Shown: positions 1 through 9,400 of the stretch, piece after piece | Numbering within the stretch: the first letter of the stretch is position 1 | Layout of the letters: each line of letters starts with the position of its first letter | Assembly (NCBI GenBank): GCA_016710685.1 | Contig: JADJVC010000034.1 | Coordinates: 248,001-312,000, forward strand | DNA length: 64,000 nt | Direction: 5' to 3' | Source: Flavobacteriales bacterium | GTDB taxonomy: Bacteria; Bacteroidota; Bacteroidia; Flavobacteriales_F; PHOS-HE28 | Notes under the pieces: generated by a model | What the model saw: only the letters and a program-made list of their open reading frames with translations | Databases searched by the model: none | What the model was told of the DNA's origin: nothing | Translations under genes and position numbers: made by a program

Positions 1-117
1 TCTTACGACTATCCACTTTCAGCCTTGAATAACTACAGCGGCGGTTCCCATGAGTTCATGCTGGGCTATGAGTTCGGCAAACCGCCCGCGGGCATCCGTT
101 CACCCCGATACTTCTAA
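1..117 (+). CDS. PorP/SprF family T9SS outer-membrane protein, C-terminal end only
   Basis: This is the last 38 codons of a gene that starts before the window, in frame from base 1 to the TAA at 115-117. The tail reads SYDYPLSALNNYSGGSHEFM and ends SPRYF. This is the characteristic end of PorP/SprF proteins: a last beta-strand pair around an N-N-Y-S-G-G-S-H-E motif and a terminal aromatic residue. PorP/SprF proteins are outer-membrane barrels linked to type IX secretion and often sit directly upstream of an OmpA/PorE-like gene, as here (3 bp spacing). Only the C-terminus is visible, so which paralogue it is cannot be told. Confidence 0.8.
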   Translation, partial: SYDYPLSALNNYSGGSHEFMLGYEFGKPPAGIRSPRYF

Positions 118-120
118 GCC

Positions 121-2316
121 ATGGAGCTTCATCAACACAAACGGTCTTGGACCTTCTTGATCGCATTGGCGGCTTGCATGTTCGTGGCCCCCGCGGTCCA
201 AGGTCAGGCGCTGCTGCACAAAATGGCCGACAAGTTCGCCGCGCAGTTCGATTACCTCAACATGGCCAAGGTGTATGAGGACATCGTGGCCAAGCCGAGC
301 GTAAAGCCGGCCGATTACCGCAAGTTGGCATTCGCCTATAAAAAGGCCGGCAACATTCCCGCGGCGGTCACCACCTACAAGCGGTTGATGGACTTAGGCT
401 CCCCCGCACCGGACGACATGTTGGCGTATGCCGACCTGCTCCGCGCACAAGGCCGTTACGACGAGGCCATGGCCTGGTACGGAAAATTCGCCGAGGAAGA
501 TCCGGACGACCCCATGGTGCAGGGCTATTTGAAGAACGCGGATTTCTTCACGCAACTGCGGCAGGACAGCATGCGCAACCAAGTGCGCACCGTGCCGATC
601 AATTCACCCCAGGCGGACGTGGGCCCGGCGTTCATGAAAAACCTGCTGATCTTCAGCAGTGCAAGAGGCGAAGGCGTTGGCGGAACCACCCCTTACAAGT
701 GGGACGAGCAGCCCTTCCTCAATCTGTATTCCGCGGAGGTCAAAGGCAATAGCGCCGCCGATCCCTTGGTGATGCGCCACGACCTGAACAGCCGGTACCA
801 CGATGGCATGGCCACCTTCGATTCCACCAAACAGCGCCTGTATTTCACCCGGGATAACTACTACTACGGCAAAGCCACCAAGTCACTGGACGGTGAACTG
901 AAGCTGGGCATTTACTACGCGGACATCCGCGCGGGCGAGAGCGGTGCGCCGGAATGGGGCCCGTTGACGCCGTTCGATTACAACGATCCGGACAACAACC
1001 TTGGCCATCCTTGCATTTCACCCGACGGCAAGCGCATCTATTTCGTAAGTGACAAGCCCGGCGGCAGCGGCGGCACGGACATCTGGTATTGCGACCTGGT
1101 GAACGGCGAATGGGCCGAGCCGAAGAACATGGGCACCAAGGTGAACACCCCCGGTGGAGAAATGTATCCGTTCATCACTGCGGACAGCACCTTCTATTTC
1201 AGCAGCAGCGGGCATCCCGGCCTTGGCGGCTACGATCTGTTCACCACCAAGCTCACCGCCGCAGGGCCGGGCAAAGTGTTCAACCTGGGCTACCCCATGA
1301 ACACGTCGTACAACGACATTGGGCTGGTGCTTTCCGCGGATGACAGCACCGGTTATTTCGTAAGCAACCGGCCCGGCGGCCAGGGCAGCGACGATATCTA
1401 CGGCTGCACGGTACATCCACCGCGCACCACCATCACAGGCGTGGTGGTGGACAAGATGGACCAGACCCCGGTGAATGCGTATGAGCTGGTGGTGCTGGAC
1501 GCGAAAGGGCATGAGATCGAGGACATGCAAGTGGAGACCAACGACGACGGCACCTTCACCATCAACGTGCCTTACAGCGAGAAGTACACCGTGAAGGCCG
1601 CGAAGGACGGCTACCGGCCGGGTCAAGTGGAGCTGAACACCGAGACGGACGACCTGAGCAAGGCCGTGATCCAATTGGAGAAGAACGACTTCGGCGCTGA
1701 GGGTATTGTTTACAATGGCGCGGACAACAAACCCCTGGGCGGTGTTACGGTACACCTGTGCGATGCGGATGGGGCGGTATTGCAGGATGTTGTCACCGGC
1801 CCCGACGGGACCTACAACTTCGGCTTGCGCAACAACACGGATCACAAGATCAAAGTGGAGAAGGAAGGTTTCTTCAAGCAAAGCGCCCGCATCACCACCA
1901 AAGGCAAGAACAACAACACGGTGATCCATACGGACTTCAACCTGTTCCCGCTGGAAGTGGACCAAGTGGTGCGCTTGGACAACATCTACTACGATGTGGC
2001 CAAGTGGAACATCCGTCCGGACGCGGCCAAGGAGCTGGACAAACTGGTGCAAACGCTCAACGACAACCCCACGGTTACCATTGAGCTGAGCTCCCACACG
2101 GATTGCCGCGGTAAGGACGCGTACAACATGGGCCTGTCGGAAAAGCGGGCCAAGAGCGCGGTTGAATACTTGATCTCGCAAGGCATAGCGAAAGAGCGGT
2201 TAACGCACAAAGGCTACGGCGAGACCAAACCGGTGGAAACCTGCGAATGCACCAAATGCACCGATGCCGAGCACCAAGCCAACCGGCGCACGGAGTTCAA
2301 GGTATTGTCGAAATAG
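121..2316 (+). CDS. PorE-like protein: TPR, beta-propeller, carboxypeptidase-regulatory and OmpA domains
   Basis: A 731-residue envelope protein, probably anchoring a T9SS component to peptidoglycan. A signal peptide (about residues 1-29) is followed by TPR-like helices (about 35-145), a PD40/WD40-like propeller (about 155-440, with blades such as HPCISPDGKRIYFVSD), two carboxypeptidase-regulatory/CNA-B-like beta domains (about 440-610) and a C-terminal OmpA domain (about 620-731). The OmpA domain carries the peptidoglycan-binding pattern ELSSHTDCRG...N..LSEKRA. The domain order TPR-propeller-CRD-OmpA matches PorE. It follows a PorP/SprF gene by 3 bp, so the two are probably co-transcribed. 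Flavobacteria carry several PorP/OmpA-type pairs, so this may be a paralogue rather than the core T9SS PorE. Confidence 0.8.
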   Translation: MELHQHKRSWTFLIALAACMFVAPAVQGQALLHKMADKFAAQFDYLNMAKVYEDIVAKPSVKPADYRKLAFAYKKAGNIPAAVTTYKRLMDLGSPAPDDMLAYADLLRAQGRYDEAMAWYGKFAEEDPDDPMVQGYLKNADFFTQLRQDSMRNQVRTVPINSPQADVGPAFMKNLLIFSSARGEGVGGTTPYKWDEQPFLNLYSAEVKGNSAADPLVMRHDLNSRYHDGMATFDSTKQRLYFTRDNYYYGKATKSLDGELKLGIYYADIRAGESGAPEWGPLTPFDYNDPDNNLGHPCISPDGKRIYFVSDKPGGSGGTDIWYCDLVNGEWAEPKNMGTKVNTPGGEMYPFITADSTFYFSSSGHPGLGGYDLFTTKLTAAGPGKVFNLGYPMNTSYNDIGLVLSADDSTGYFVSNRPGGQGSDDIYGCTVHPPRTTITGVVVDKMDQTPVNAYELVVLDAKGHEIEDMQVETNDDGTFTINVPYSEKYTVKAAKDGYRPGQVELNTETDDLSKAVIQLEKNDFGAEGIVYNGADNKPLGGVTVHLCDADGAVLQDVVTGPDGTYNFGLRNNTDHKIKVEKEGFFKQSARITTKGKNNNTVIHTDFNLFPLEVDQVVRLDNIYYDVAKWNIRPDAAKELDKLVQTLNDNPTVTIELSSHTDCRGKDAYNMGLSEKRAKSAVEYLISQGIAKERLTHKGYGETKPVETCECTKCTDAEHQANRRTEFKVLSK

Positions 2317-2337
2317 AGTTTGGGTAGGGGGAAGGAT

Positions 2338-2371
2338 GCGCCTCGGCACGTTGCCGGGGCGCTCCTGTTTT
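2338..2371 (+). terminator. Rho-independent-like terminator after the PorE-like gene
   Basis: An 11-bp stem (2338-2348 with 2352-2362, one G-T pair) closes a 3-base loop and is followed by a short T-rich stretch (TTTT at 2368-2371). It lies 22 bp after the stop codon. The T-tract is weak. Confidence 0.5.
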
Positions 2372-2631
2372 ACGATGGAGCGTGGTGCCGCATCGCGCAC
2401 GAGTTGGGTTGGCTTGTGCGCAGCGTGAATTATTTCCCGACCTTGCAGTCGTTCAGGACCAATACCAGATAGTCATTCGAGGTCGGCCGAAAATGCGAAG
2501 ATATTTTTGACCAAGACGCTCTGGAAAAATCGTTGCATAGGCTGTGCGCTGAGCGTAGCCGAAGTGAGCTATGGAACTATTTTTCTGGAGATGGATTGGA
2601 CAAAAAGAGCGAGTAGGTTGGCCGGAATTGA
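2372..2631. other. intergenic spacer without a recognisable gene
   Basis: I see no coding region. The stretch 2550-2570 contains GCTGAGCGTAGCCGAAG, a short motif of a type I recognise as recurring in intergenic DNA of environmental Bacteroidota. The promoter of the AI-2E gene should lie at the right end, but no clear TAnnTTTG element is visible. Confidence 0.4.
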
Positions 2632-3732
2632 ATGACTAAATGGTATAAAAAGGGAACTGGGGCGCATCCGATAGCGGTGATGAAGGACATAGGCACTACG
2701 AACAGGCTCTTATTGATCATTGTTGTTCCCTTCATCTTCTACTTGTTGAAGGAGTTGGCGTTCATCTTCGTGCCGCTATTCTTCGCCATGTTCCTGGCCT
2801 TGCTGTTCCTGCCGCTGATGCGGTGGTTCAAGAAGAAGAAAGTACCGACTGCGCTCGGGGTATCGGCGGTTGTCGGCATCCTCATTTCCGCATTAATTCT
2901 TGCTGGTCGCTTGGTAAGAATTGCGGTTCGCGAGGTGCTTTCCGCGGACAACTCCATTGTTGAAGTGGCCGGGGCCAAACTGCTCGGCATCGTGGTTTCG
3001 ATCGAATCGTTCTTCGGCATGGAACGCGTGGTGGGCGTGGAGGTGCTGGATCATTACCTCAAGGACTTCGACCTGGTGGACAACCTGGGCCCGCTGTTCG
3101 GAATGGTGGGCGATACCCTGACCATGACCTTGATGACCGTGTTCTATGTCGTGCTTCTTTTGGCCGGTTCCATCAACCTGCAAGACGTGCTCCAGACCGT
3201 GATCTTTCCGCATAAATACGCTTCCATCAAGGTGTTCCGGCGGATCGAAAAGGACATCATCAAGTTCATCCGGGTCAAGTTCGTCATTAGCTTTTTCACC
3301 GGTCTCGGGTTCACCTTGGCATGCTTGTTCTTCGATGTGAGTTTTCCGATCCTCTGGGGGCTGTTCGCCTTCCTGATCAACTTCGTGCAGATGGTGGGCT
3401 CCATTGTTTCCGTTGTCCTGCTGAGCCTCTTTGCCATGGTGGAGATCGATAGCTCGGGCACACTGCTGGCCTTTATCCTTGTCATCATTGGCGTTCAGGT
3501 GCTCATGGGTTCCATCCTGGAACCGATCTTCCTCGGCAAAACGTTCTCCATCAATGTGATCACGGTGCTGGTGATGCTCATGCTCTGGAGCTACATCTGG
3601 GGTGTTCCCGGCCTTATCATGGCCATACCCATCACGGTATTGCTGAAGATCATCCTGGAGCAATTCCCCAACACCAAGGTCATCGCCCGGTTGATGTCCG
3701 GTGCCGTGGCCGGAGCGGTTAGTGCGCGATAG
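2632..3732 (+). CDS. AI-2E family transporter (PerM-like permease)
   Basis: A 366-residue polytopic membrane protein. Hydrophobic segments lie near residues 27-65, 80-100, 160-185, 215-245, 250-275, 280-310 and 320-350. It has the family arrangement of an N-terminal helix pair, a soluble middle section and a C-terminal bundle with repeated G-P/G-L turns (WGVPGLIMAIPI). AI-2E family members are named for autoinducer-2 export, but many act as general or Na+/H+-coupled exporters, so the substrate is unknown. The annotated start is 2632. An ATG 16 codons later (2680) is a possible alternative. No partner genes are adjacent, and it converges on the protease gene downstream. Confidence 0.8.
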   Translation: MTKWYKKGTGAHPIAVMKDIGTTNRLLLIIVVPFIFYLLKELAFIFVPLFFAMFLALLFLPLMRWFKKKKVPTALGVSAVVGILISALILAGRLVRIAVREVLSADNSIVEVAGAKLLGIVVSIESFFGMERVVGVEVLDHYLKDFDLVDNLGPLFGMVGDTLTMTLMTVFYVVLLLAGSINLQDVLQTVIFPHKYASIKVFRRIEKDIIKFIRVKFVISFFTGLGFTLACLFFDVSFPILWGLFAFLINFVQMVGSIVSVVLLSLFAMVEIDSSGTLLAFILVIIGVQVLMGSILEPIFLGKTFSINVITVLVMLMLWSYIWGVPGLIMAIPITVLLKIILEQFPNTKVIARLMSGAVAGAVSAR

Positions 3733-3771
3733 CAGGCACGGTCGGGCGCGTTCGTCCTCCTTAATCGCGCA

Positions 3772-3786
3772 AAAGACGGGGTCTTT
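3772..3786. terminator. small hairpin between convergent genes
   Basis: AAAGAC (3772-3777) pairs with GTCTTT (3781-3786) around a GGG loop, between the AI-2E gene and the convergent protease gene. The stem is short, so this is a weak call. Confidence 0.25.
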
Positions 3787-3798
3787 ATCGCCGGGGCG

Positions 3799-4805
3799 TC
3801 AATCCCAAAGGTCGTTGATGAGCAGGTCCGGATTCAAGCGACCGACACGTTGGCGCAGTTCGAAGGCGCGTTGCGTTTCGCCGAGTTCCAGCAATACTTC
3901 TCCCAATCGGTAGAGACTTTTCGCGTCCAAGGGGTCCAGTACCACCATCTGTTCATACACATCTCGCGCTCGTTTGTTATCGCCCGTGCGCTGCATGCAC
4001 CGCGCGCTGAAGTAGGTAGCATCGCGTGCGTGTGGGTTACCGTTTTGGAGAAAGCCGAGAAACAATTTTTGCGCCTCTAAGCAATCACCTTTCCGGTAGA
4101 ACTGCGTGGCATTCAGCCATACCGTATCGGCAACCGGCAGGTCGTTGCGCGGGCTGGCCACTGCGGCGAAAACCTCCTCCATGGGCAGGGCGAAGTTGAG
4201 CGCCTGTCCGCCGCCATCGGCATGCCAGGCCATGGGCAGGCCAAGCAACCTTGCTTTGCTGTCCCCAAGGCGCCGCCGCTGTTGCCTTCGCTGATGGGTG
4301 CGGAGAATTGCAACAGTTTGCGCGCTGTTCTGCCGTAAGGTCGCAGCCCGCTTACCAGCCCGTAGCTGATCACCAGTTCCGCGCCGTTCGGGTTGCCTAT
4401 CGCATAGGCATCCGCTCCCGTGGGTATGGCATCGCTGGTTACCGTGGCAAGCGTCGGCACGGACTTCCACGCCGAAGCAGGCTCGGTGCCCAGCACTTGC
4501 ACCACCACCAGGTCGCGTGCTTCATCGGCAGTAACCACCGCACCCAAGCGCAAGGGCACGTCGCCCAAACGCGCGGAAATGCTGCCGCCGTTTTTGTAGC
4601 CGTGGAAGCAGGTGAGCAACCAGCCCTGTTCCTTCAGCACCACGCCGCTGCTGCGCAGGTGGTGCATGCTGTCCGCGCTATAGGTCTCCACCCACGCCAC
4701 GGCGCCGCTTGCTTGTGCGAATGCGCGCACGCCCGCATCCTGTGCCAATGCGGGCAGGGCGATGGTGCAAAGAAGCAGTGGTGCTATGTGCTGGTGTATC
4801 CTCAT
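3799..4805 (-). pseudogene. trypsin-like serine protease with C-terminal TPR, one frameshift
   Basis: Reads as two overlapping frames that together give one protein of about 335 residues. The start at 4805 gives a signal peptide ending ALPALAQ. A trypsin-like fold follows with a visible catalytic triad: His68 in TCFHGY, Asp98 in EARDLVVV and Ser176 in GNSGGAL. Directly after the serine motif the frame breaks at the CCCC run 4263-4266. Adding one C (GGGGG on the coding strand) restores GALGDSKARLLGLPMAWH and then a TPR-rich tail of about 130 residues (KSLYRLGEVLLELGE). The domain set resembles secreted DegP/trypsin-2-like proteases of Bacteroidota with TPR. The break is a single homopolymer base, so a sequencing error is at least as likely as a real pseudogene. 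Confidence 0.7.
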
Positions 4806-4824
4806 GGTTTCCCCTCCACATCTC

Positions 4825-5070
4825 GCGCGAGCGTCCACGCTCGTGCGCCTATCTTCACATACGCCCGATTGCATTCAATTCCCAAATGTAGGTTGGAACT
4901 GCTCCACATGTAAGCTGATATCGGCGGGCAATGTGGAACCGGCACGAGCGCGGACGCTCGCGCCAGATGAGGCAAACAGGGGTTATTAGAGTCAATCACT
5001 CACTTCAGAAGACTAATGATACGCAGACCCTTCGCGTGTGACAACCGGCACGAGCGAGGATGGTTGCGCC
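4825..5070. repeat. three REP-like palindromes (9-bp stem, tetraloop)
   Basis: Hairpin 1 (4825-4846) is GCGCGAGCG-TCCA-CGCTCGTGC. Hairpin 2 (4941-4964) is the inverted form with arms GGCACGAGCG and CGCTCGCGCC. A third, decayed copy at 5047-5070 keeps the left arm and flank (AACCGGCACGAGCG), but its right arm no longer pairs. The first two face each other about 95 bp apart, an arrangement like REPIN pairs. The first lies in the predicted 5' leader of the protease gene. Confidence 0.6.
4883..4890 (-). promoter_or_regulatory. Bacteroidota -7 element (TACATTTG) for the protease gene
   Basis: TACATTTG on the minus strand matches the Bacteroidota TAnnTTTG consensus. It lies 78 bp upstream of the ATG at 4805, so the leader would contain the 4825-4846 hairpin. 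No convincing -33 element is visible. Confidence 0.4.
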
Positions 5071-5078
5071 AGTTCCAA

Positions 5079-5963
5079 TTACAAGCCAATGAACTTCTTG
5101 TAACCATTCCAGTCGAAGATTTGCACAGTCTCGCTCGCTCGTGCAGCGTGCAAGGCACGTTCGAAGATTTTGTCCTCAGTTACGAACAGAATTGGCAACC
5201 ATTTTATCGTATGCGATGGCCCGAATGCGTACGACAAATAAAGATCCCAAAGTGAGTTGACGAATTTCGCTTCATTTATTGTGTTGCCGGGTGGGAAACT
5301 CAGGTACAGGTTTCTGCCCAATTCAGCGGTAACGGTGAACAGTTCAACAAACTTTGCGGAGACCTTCGCGAGTTGATGCTCTTTCAGGTCTATTCCTGCA
5401 CTCTTCGCTATCCGATGTACGGAAGCCTTAGCGCCATCAAATAAGAAGTCTGGTGCCCAAGGATCGACGATAAGTCGTGCCGCTTTGAATTCCTCAAGCC
5501 AAGACTGTTCCGTTGCCTCTTTAGCTACCCTGGCACTCACTATGAATTCGTGCCAGTTGGGGTCCACGTGCCCATCGCTCGTGCGGCTAATTTCGTTAGC
5601 AAGTCGGCCTAAGCCCGACCTAATCTCTTCGGCCTTTTCAATGCGGACGTTAAACAGTGCATGGCACACAAGCTCTGAGTCGCTACGAACCATGTGCAAA
5701 TGACCTTTCTCAGCATCCTCCCTTACGTGATTAGCCAAAAAGGCAATGGCGTTTCGACATCGCTTTGATTCGTCGCCGTCATCCAAAAGGTGCGCTACTA
5801 ATTCAAGAACGACCACGGGGCTTGCAGTGGCCTGAATTCCTCGGCTGCGCTCAAGCCCTCTGATTCGCGAGGCCAAAGATTCCATCTGGTCAAAGGTGCA
5901 ATTGCGCGTTCGACCACGATAAATGTTGGAATCAAAAATAACCCAGTAACGTTGTTCTGGCAT
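5079..5963 (-). CDS. PIN-like domain protein of unknown function
   Basis: A 294-residue protein I cannot assign to a named family. Features suggest a PIN-like RNase fold: an N-terminal Asp in VIFDSNIYRG (residues 8-17), a conserved-looking Glu in SPVVVLELVAHL (about 49-60), and late acidic residues in NSLWDLYLS (about 235) and FVTEDKIFERAL (about 262). The order D...E...D...D is that of PIN nucleases, with a long helical insertion between them. There is no signal peptide, so it is probably cytoplasmic. Codon use looks less GC-rich than the neighbours. It lies 12 bp after a restriction-modification scar and next to REP-like palindromes, so this is an accessory locus. A toxin or phage-defence role is possible but unsupported. 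No small antitoxin-like partner is adjacent. Confidence 0.55.
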   Translation of the reverse strand: MPEQRYWVIFDSNIYRGRTRNCTFDQMESLASRIRGLERSRGIQATASPVVVLELVAHLLDDGDESKRCRNAIAFLANHVREDAEKGHLHMVRSDSELVCHALFNVRIEKAEEIRSGLGRLANEISRTSDGHVDPNWHEFIVSARVAKEATEQSWLEEFKAARLIVDPWAPDFLFDGAKASVHRIAKSAGIDLKEHQLAKVSAKFVELFTVTAELGRNLYLSFPPGNTINEAKFVNSLWDLYLSYAFGPSHTIKWLPILFVTEDKIFERALHAARASETVQIFDWNGYKKFIGL

Positions 5964-5975
5964 ACAATAACGGGT

Positions 5976-6128
5976 TTACTTCCCCTCCACAACTTTCACC
6001 TCCGCCTCCGTCAACCCATAAAGCTGGTACACCACATCATGGCGCATCCGATCGGCCGCTTGCAGCGCGTGGGCCTTGGCCTGCTGCCGAAGAAATGGTT
6101 TGAGCACAGCGGATTGGAAGAGGGCCAT
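5976..6128 (-). pseudogene. 50-codon scar of a type IIG restriction-modification gene
   Basis: The short frame begins MALFQSAVLKPFL and ends VVYQLYGLTEAEVKVVEGK. From memory, Eco57I-type restriction/methylase polypeptides of Bacteroidota, usually about 1,000 residues or more, begin with a very similar MALFQ-x-S-V-L motif. Their specificity domains end with a VYxLYGLTEEEIxxVEG motif. Here the two ends are joined after only about 25 residues, with no methylase or nuclease core between them. This looks like one large in-frame internal deletion. The joined frame ends in TAG at 5976. It could alternatively be a small unrelated gene, but the two terminal motifs argue against that. Confidence 0.5.
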
Positions 6129-6177
6129 GGCGGAAAAGTAGCATGTCCCGGATAATAAAGTCGGGTCAACCGCTATG

Positions 6178-6203
6178 CCCGCAAGCATTGAGTGCGGGTT
6201 TTT
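6178..6203 (+). terminator. terminator-like hairpin with T-tract
   Basis: CCCGCA (6178-6183) pairs with TGCGGG (6193-6198), followed by TTTTT (6199-6203). No plus-strand gene ends just before it, so its role is unclear. An alternative stem GCGGG/CCCGC overlaps the T-tract. Confidence 0.3.
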
Positions 6204-6408
6204 CCCGCTGGATACATCAGGATCTGGTTTTGCCTGTGTGCGGGTGGCCCTGCTTGTGCGGTGACCTGTTCTTGTCCTATCCTTGCATGGGCCGATGGAG
6301 TAATTTCGGCTATTCGTGGAAGGCTGCGGCAACTTCGTCGAACTTTGCTACGTCATGGAATGGTCACCTCACTTGCGCATTGACATATTTTCTACTCTTC
6401 GCCACCAC

Positions 6409-9400
6409 ATGAAGTCCCTTTCCGTCCTGCTCGCCATTCTTGCATTGACCTGTGCCAAACCGGTCCTGTCGCAAGGTGTGATCCCCACCATGGGCACCGA
6501 ATTCTGGGTGGGCTTCATGGAGAACTACGACAGCCAATCTTCTCCGCATATCGACTTGTTCATTTCAAGTTACCAGAACACTTCCGGCACGGTCACCATG
6601 CCACTTCAAGGCTACAGCCAGAGTTTTACGGTCACGGCGAACACCGTCACTACAGTAACCTTACCGCTAACGGGGATCAATACGGGCTCGGAAACGGTGG
6701 GCACGAAATCGTTCCTAGTGCAGACCGACGACACCGTGGCCGTGTATGCGTTGAATTTCGACGTTGCCACAGCGGACGCTGCGGCGATCTTCCCTACGAA
6801 AACCTTAGGCACGGACTACCGGGTGCATTGTTAAAAGGGCCTCAGCGGCAATACGTTGCCATCGGAAATGCTGATCGTGGCCACGGAAGATGGCACCGAG
6901 GTGGAGATCACCCCGACCACCGGCACACAAGGCGGGCAAGCGGCGGGTGTGCCGTTCTTGGTGAGCTTGGAGGCCGGTGAAACGTACCAAGTGAAGGCGG
7001 GCACCGGGCGGGAGACCTTTCCGGCAGTACGATCCGGGGCACCGGCGTAAGTGGTACCTGCCGTCCGTTCGCGGTGTTTTCGGGATCGCAGTGTACCAAC
7101 ATCCCCGTGGGTTGTTCCGCGTGCGACCACATCTACGAGCAGAATTTACCCGTGCCGGGCTGGGGCAAGCGCTATTTCACCGTGCCTTGGACGGGGCCTA
7201 CCAGTTACACCTACCGCGTAATGGCCAACACCTCCGGTACCGTGTATTCCATTGATGGCGTGGTACAGCCTACGCTGAACGCGGGGCAATACGACGAGTT
7301 CAACAGCGCTACCGGTGCCAAGGTGATCGAGAGCGCCTCGCCGATCAGCGTGGCACAATACATCCAAGGCCAGGACTGTTCCGGCGGCGTGGGCGACCCG
7401 GCCCTGCTCATCCTGAATGCGGAAGAGCAACGCATTTCCAATGTAAGCTTTGCCACGGTGGTATCGACCAACATCACCTCGCAGTACGTTGCGGTGGTGG
7501 TGGGCACGTCAAGCTCGGGGCAGGTGGTGCTGGACGGCGCTGTTATGCCGGCCTCCGCATTCACCGCATACACAGCGTATCCCAGTTACAGCTATGCCAC
7601 TTTTCCGCTTACACAAGGCAGCCACAGCATCAGTTGCCCCACGGGCCTTTCCGGCTACGTGTATGGCGTGGGATCCAACTATGAGACCTATGCCTACAGC
7701 GCAGGTTCGTTCTCCTTTGAGCCGGTATTGCCGGTGGATTCCGTTTTCTGCGGGGTGGACAGCACGGGCATGTTGACCTTGGACGCGCCGATCGACGTTT
7801 ATTCCCCTTGGTGGGCGTTGTACACTTTCCCCGACGACACCTTGCACGTTGGCGCTGCGTACACGTTCACCCCTCAGGGCAGCAATGTATTCGTAGTACA
7901 CGGCTCGGAGCAACTGAGCGGCTGCCCACAAGAGCACCTTTACAGCGTGGAAGCATCGAATCCACCGGCACTTACGCTGAGCGCAAGTTCCACATCGGTC
8001 TGTGCCTATGAAGAAGTGCAATTGAACGTGGTGCCGGACCCGGCTGGCATATACTTGTACAACTGGTGGCCCGATGCTGAGCTTAGCGACGGCTCATTGC
8101 CTAACCCAGTGGCCTCGCCTGCACAAAGCGGCTGGTACCATGTGAGCGTGAGCTCCTTGAGCGCATGTTCCGTGGGGTTCGACAGCATTTTTGTGGCCGT
8201 GACTCCCGGCGATGTATTGCGCTATGATGCTCTGGTGAACGACGCTCAAGTGTGCGTGGGTGACACAGTACAGCTGCATGTGGAAGTGTACCAGAACCTG
8301 GTGGCCGATGCGCTGGACCAGACCCCTGATGCCGCAATGTGGAGCACGGTGACAGGTGGTGTCATCGGGACCGCTTGCGGATCGGTGGGCGGCAATGCGC
8401 TGTACTTCAATGGCGCGGCACCGCTGCGGCAAGCGCAAACCGTGGACCTTGACGTATCAGCCGGCGGCTTGGTGCGGTTCAGCATCAAGCTGGCGGACGG
8501 GGCAGCGCCGTGCGATAACATCGATCCGGGCGAGAACATTCTGGTGCAGTTCAGCACCAATGGCGGCGGCGCTTGGACCACCTTCCTGACCTGCTACGAA
8601 TACCAGTACGCCACATGGAGCCAGGTGGAACTGGTAATTCCTGCAGCCGCGCAAACGGCGGCCACGCGCTTCCGTTGGGCACAGCCTACTTTCAGCGGGG
8701 CGGGGGAAGACAATTGGTCGCTGGACAATGTGGCCATCGCCGTGGAGAACACCGCCGGCGTTGACTTTTCGTGGGCACCTGCTACGAGCATGGCCGACCC
8801 TACGGCGGACAGCACGTTGGCGTGGCCCCAGCAAACGGGCTGGTACCAAGTGTTCAGCACGGACTTGGGCACGGGTTGTTCCTATGCGGACAGCGTGTTG
8901 ATCACCGTGGGCCAGGAATTCACCTTGGCCATGACGCCGGACACTTCCATTTGTGACATCGCGGGCATCCAGTTGGAAGCCGTTCCCAGCAGCGGCACCA
9001 GCGTGGGCTTCCTGTGGTCACCCAACACGGCGATCAGCAGCATTTATTCAGCCACGCCAACGGTAACCCCGACCGGCACCACGACTTATACCGTGTTGGC
9101 CACCAGCGCCGAAGGGTGCGAGGCCACGGGCGACGTGGTGATCACCGTTGCGGCCGCGCTCAGCATCAACGCCACCATAACGGACAACGACATCTGCGCG
9201 GGCGAAGCGGTGGACCTCGATGCCGTCGTGACGAGCAATACGAACATGGTGTTCACTTGGGAACCTTCCGCAAGCCTGGACGATGCCACGTTGCAATCGC
9301 CGAGCGCGCAACCGTTGCAGGACACGTGGTATTCCGTGCTGGCGAACGACACGGCCAGCGGCTGCTTCCTGCGGGACAGCGTCTTCATTTCCGTTACCAA

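Noticed and set aside
1018..2181. A 387-codon minus-strand frame opposite the PorE-like gene
   Set aside because: It is antisense to a clear multi-domain gene, with His/Val-rich low-complexity translation typical of a shadow in GC-rich DNA.
2893..3663. A 256-codon minus-strand frame opposite the AI-2E gene
   Set aside because: The translation is rich in His, Asp, Glu and Gln with no domain; it is the antisense of membrane-helix codons.
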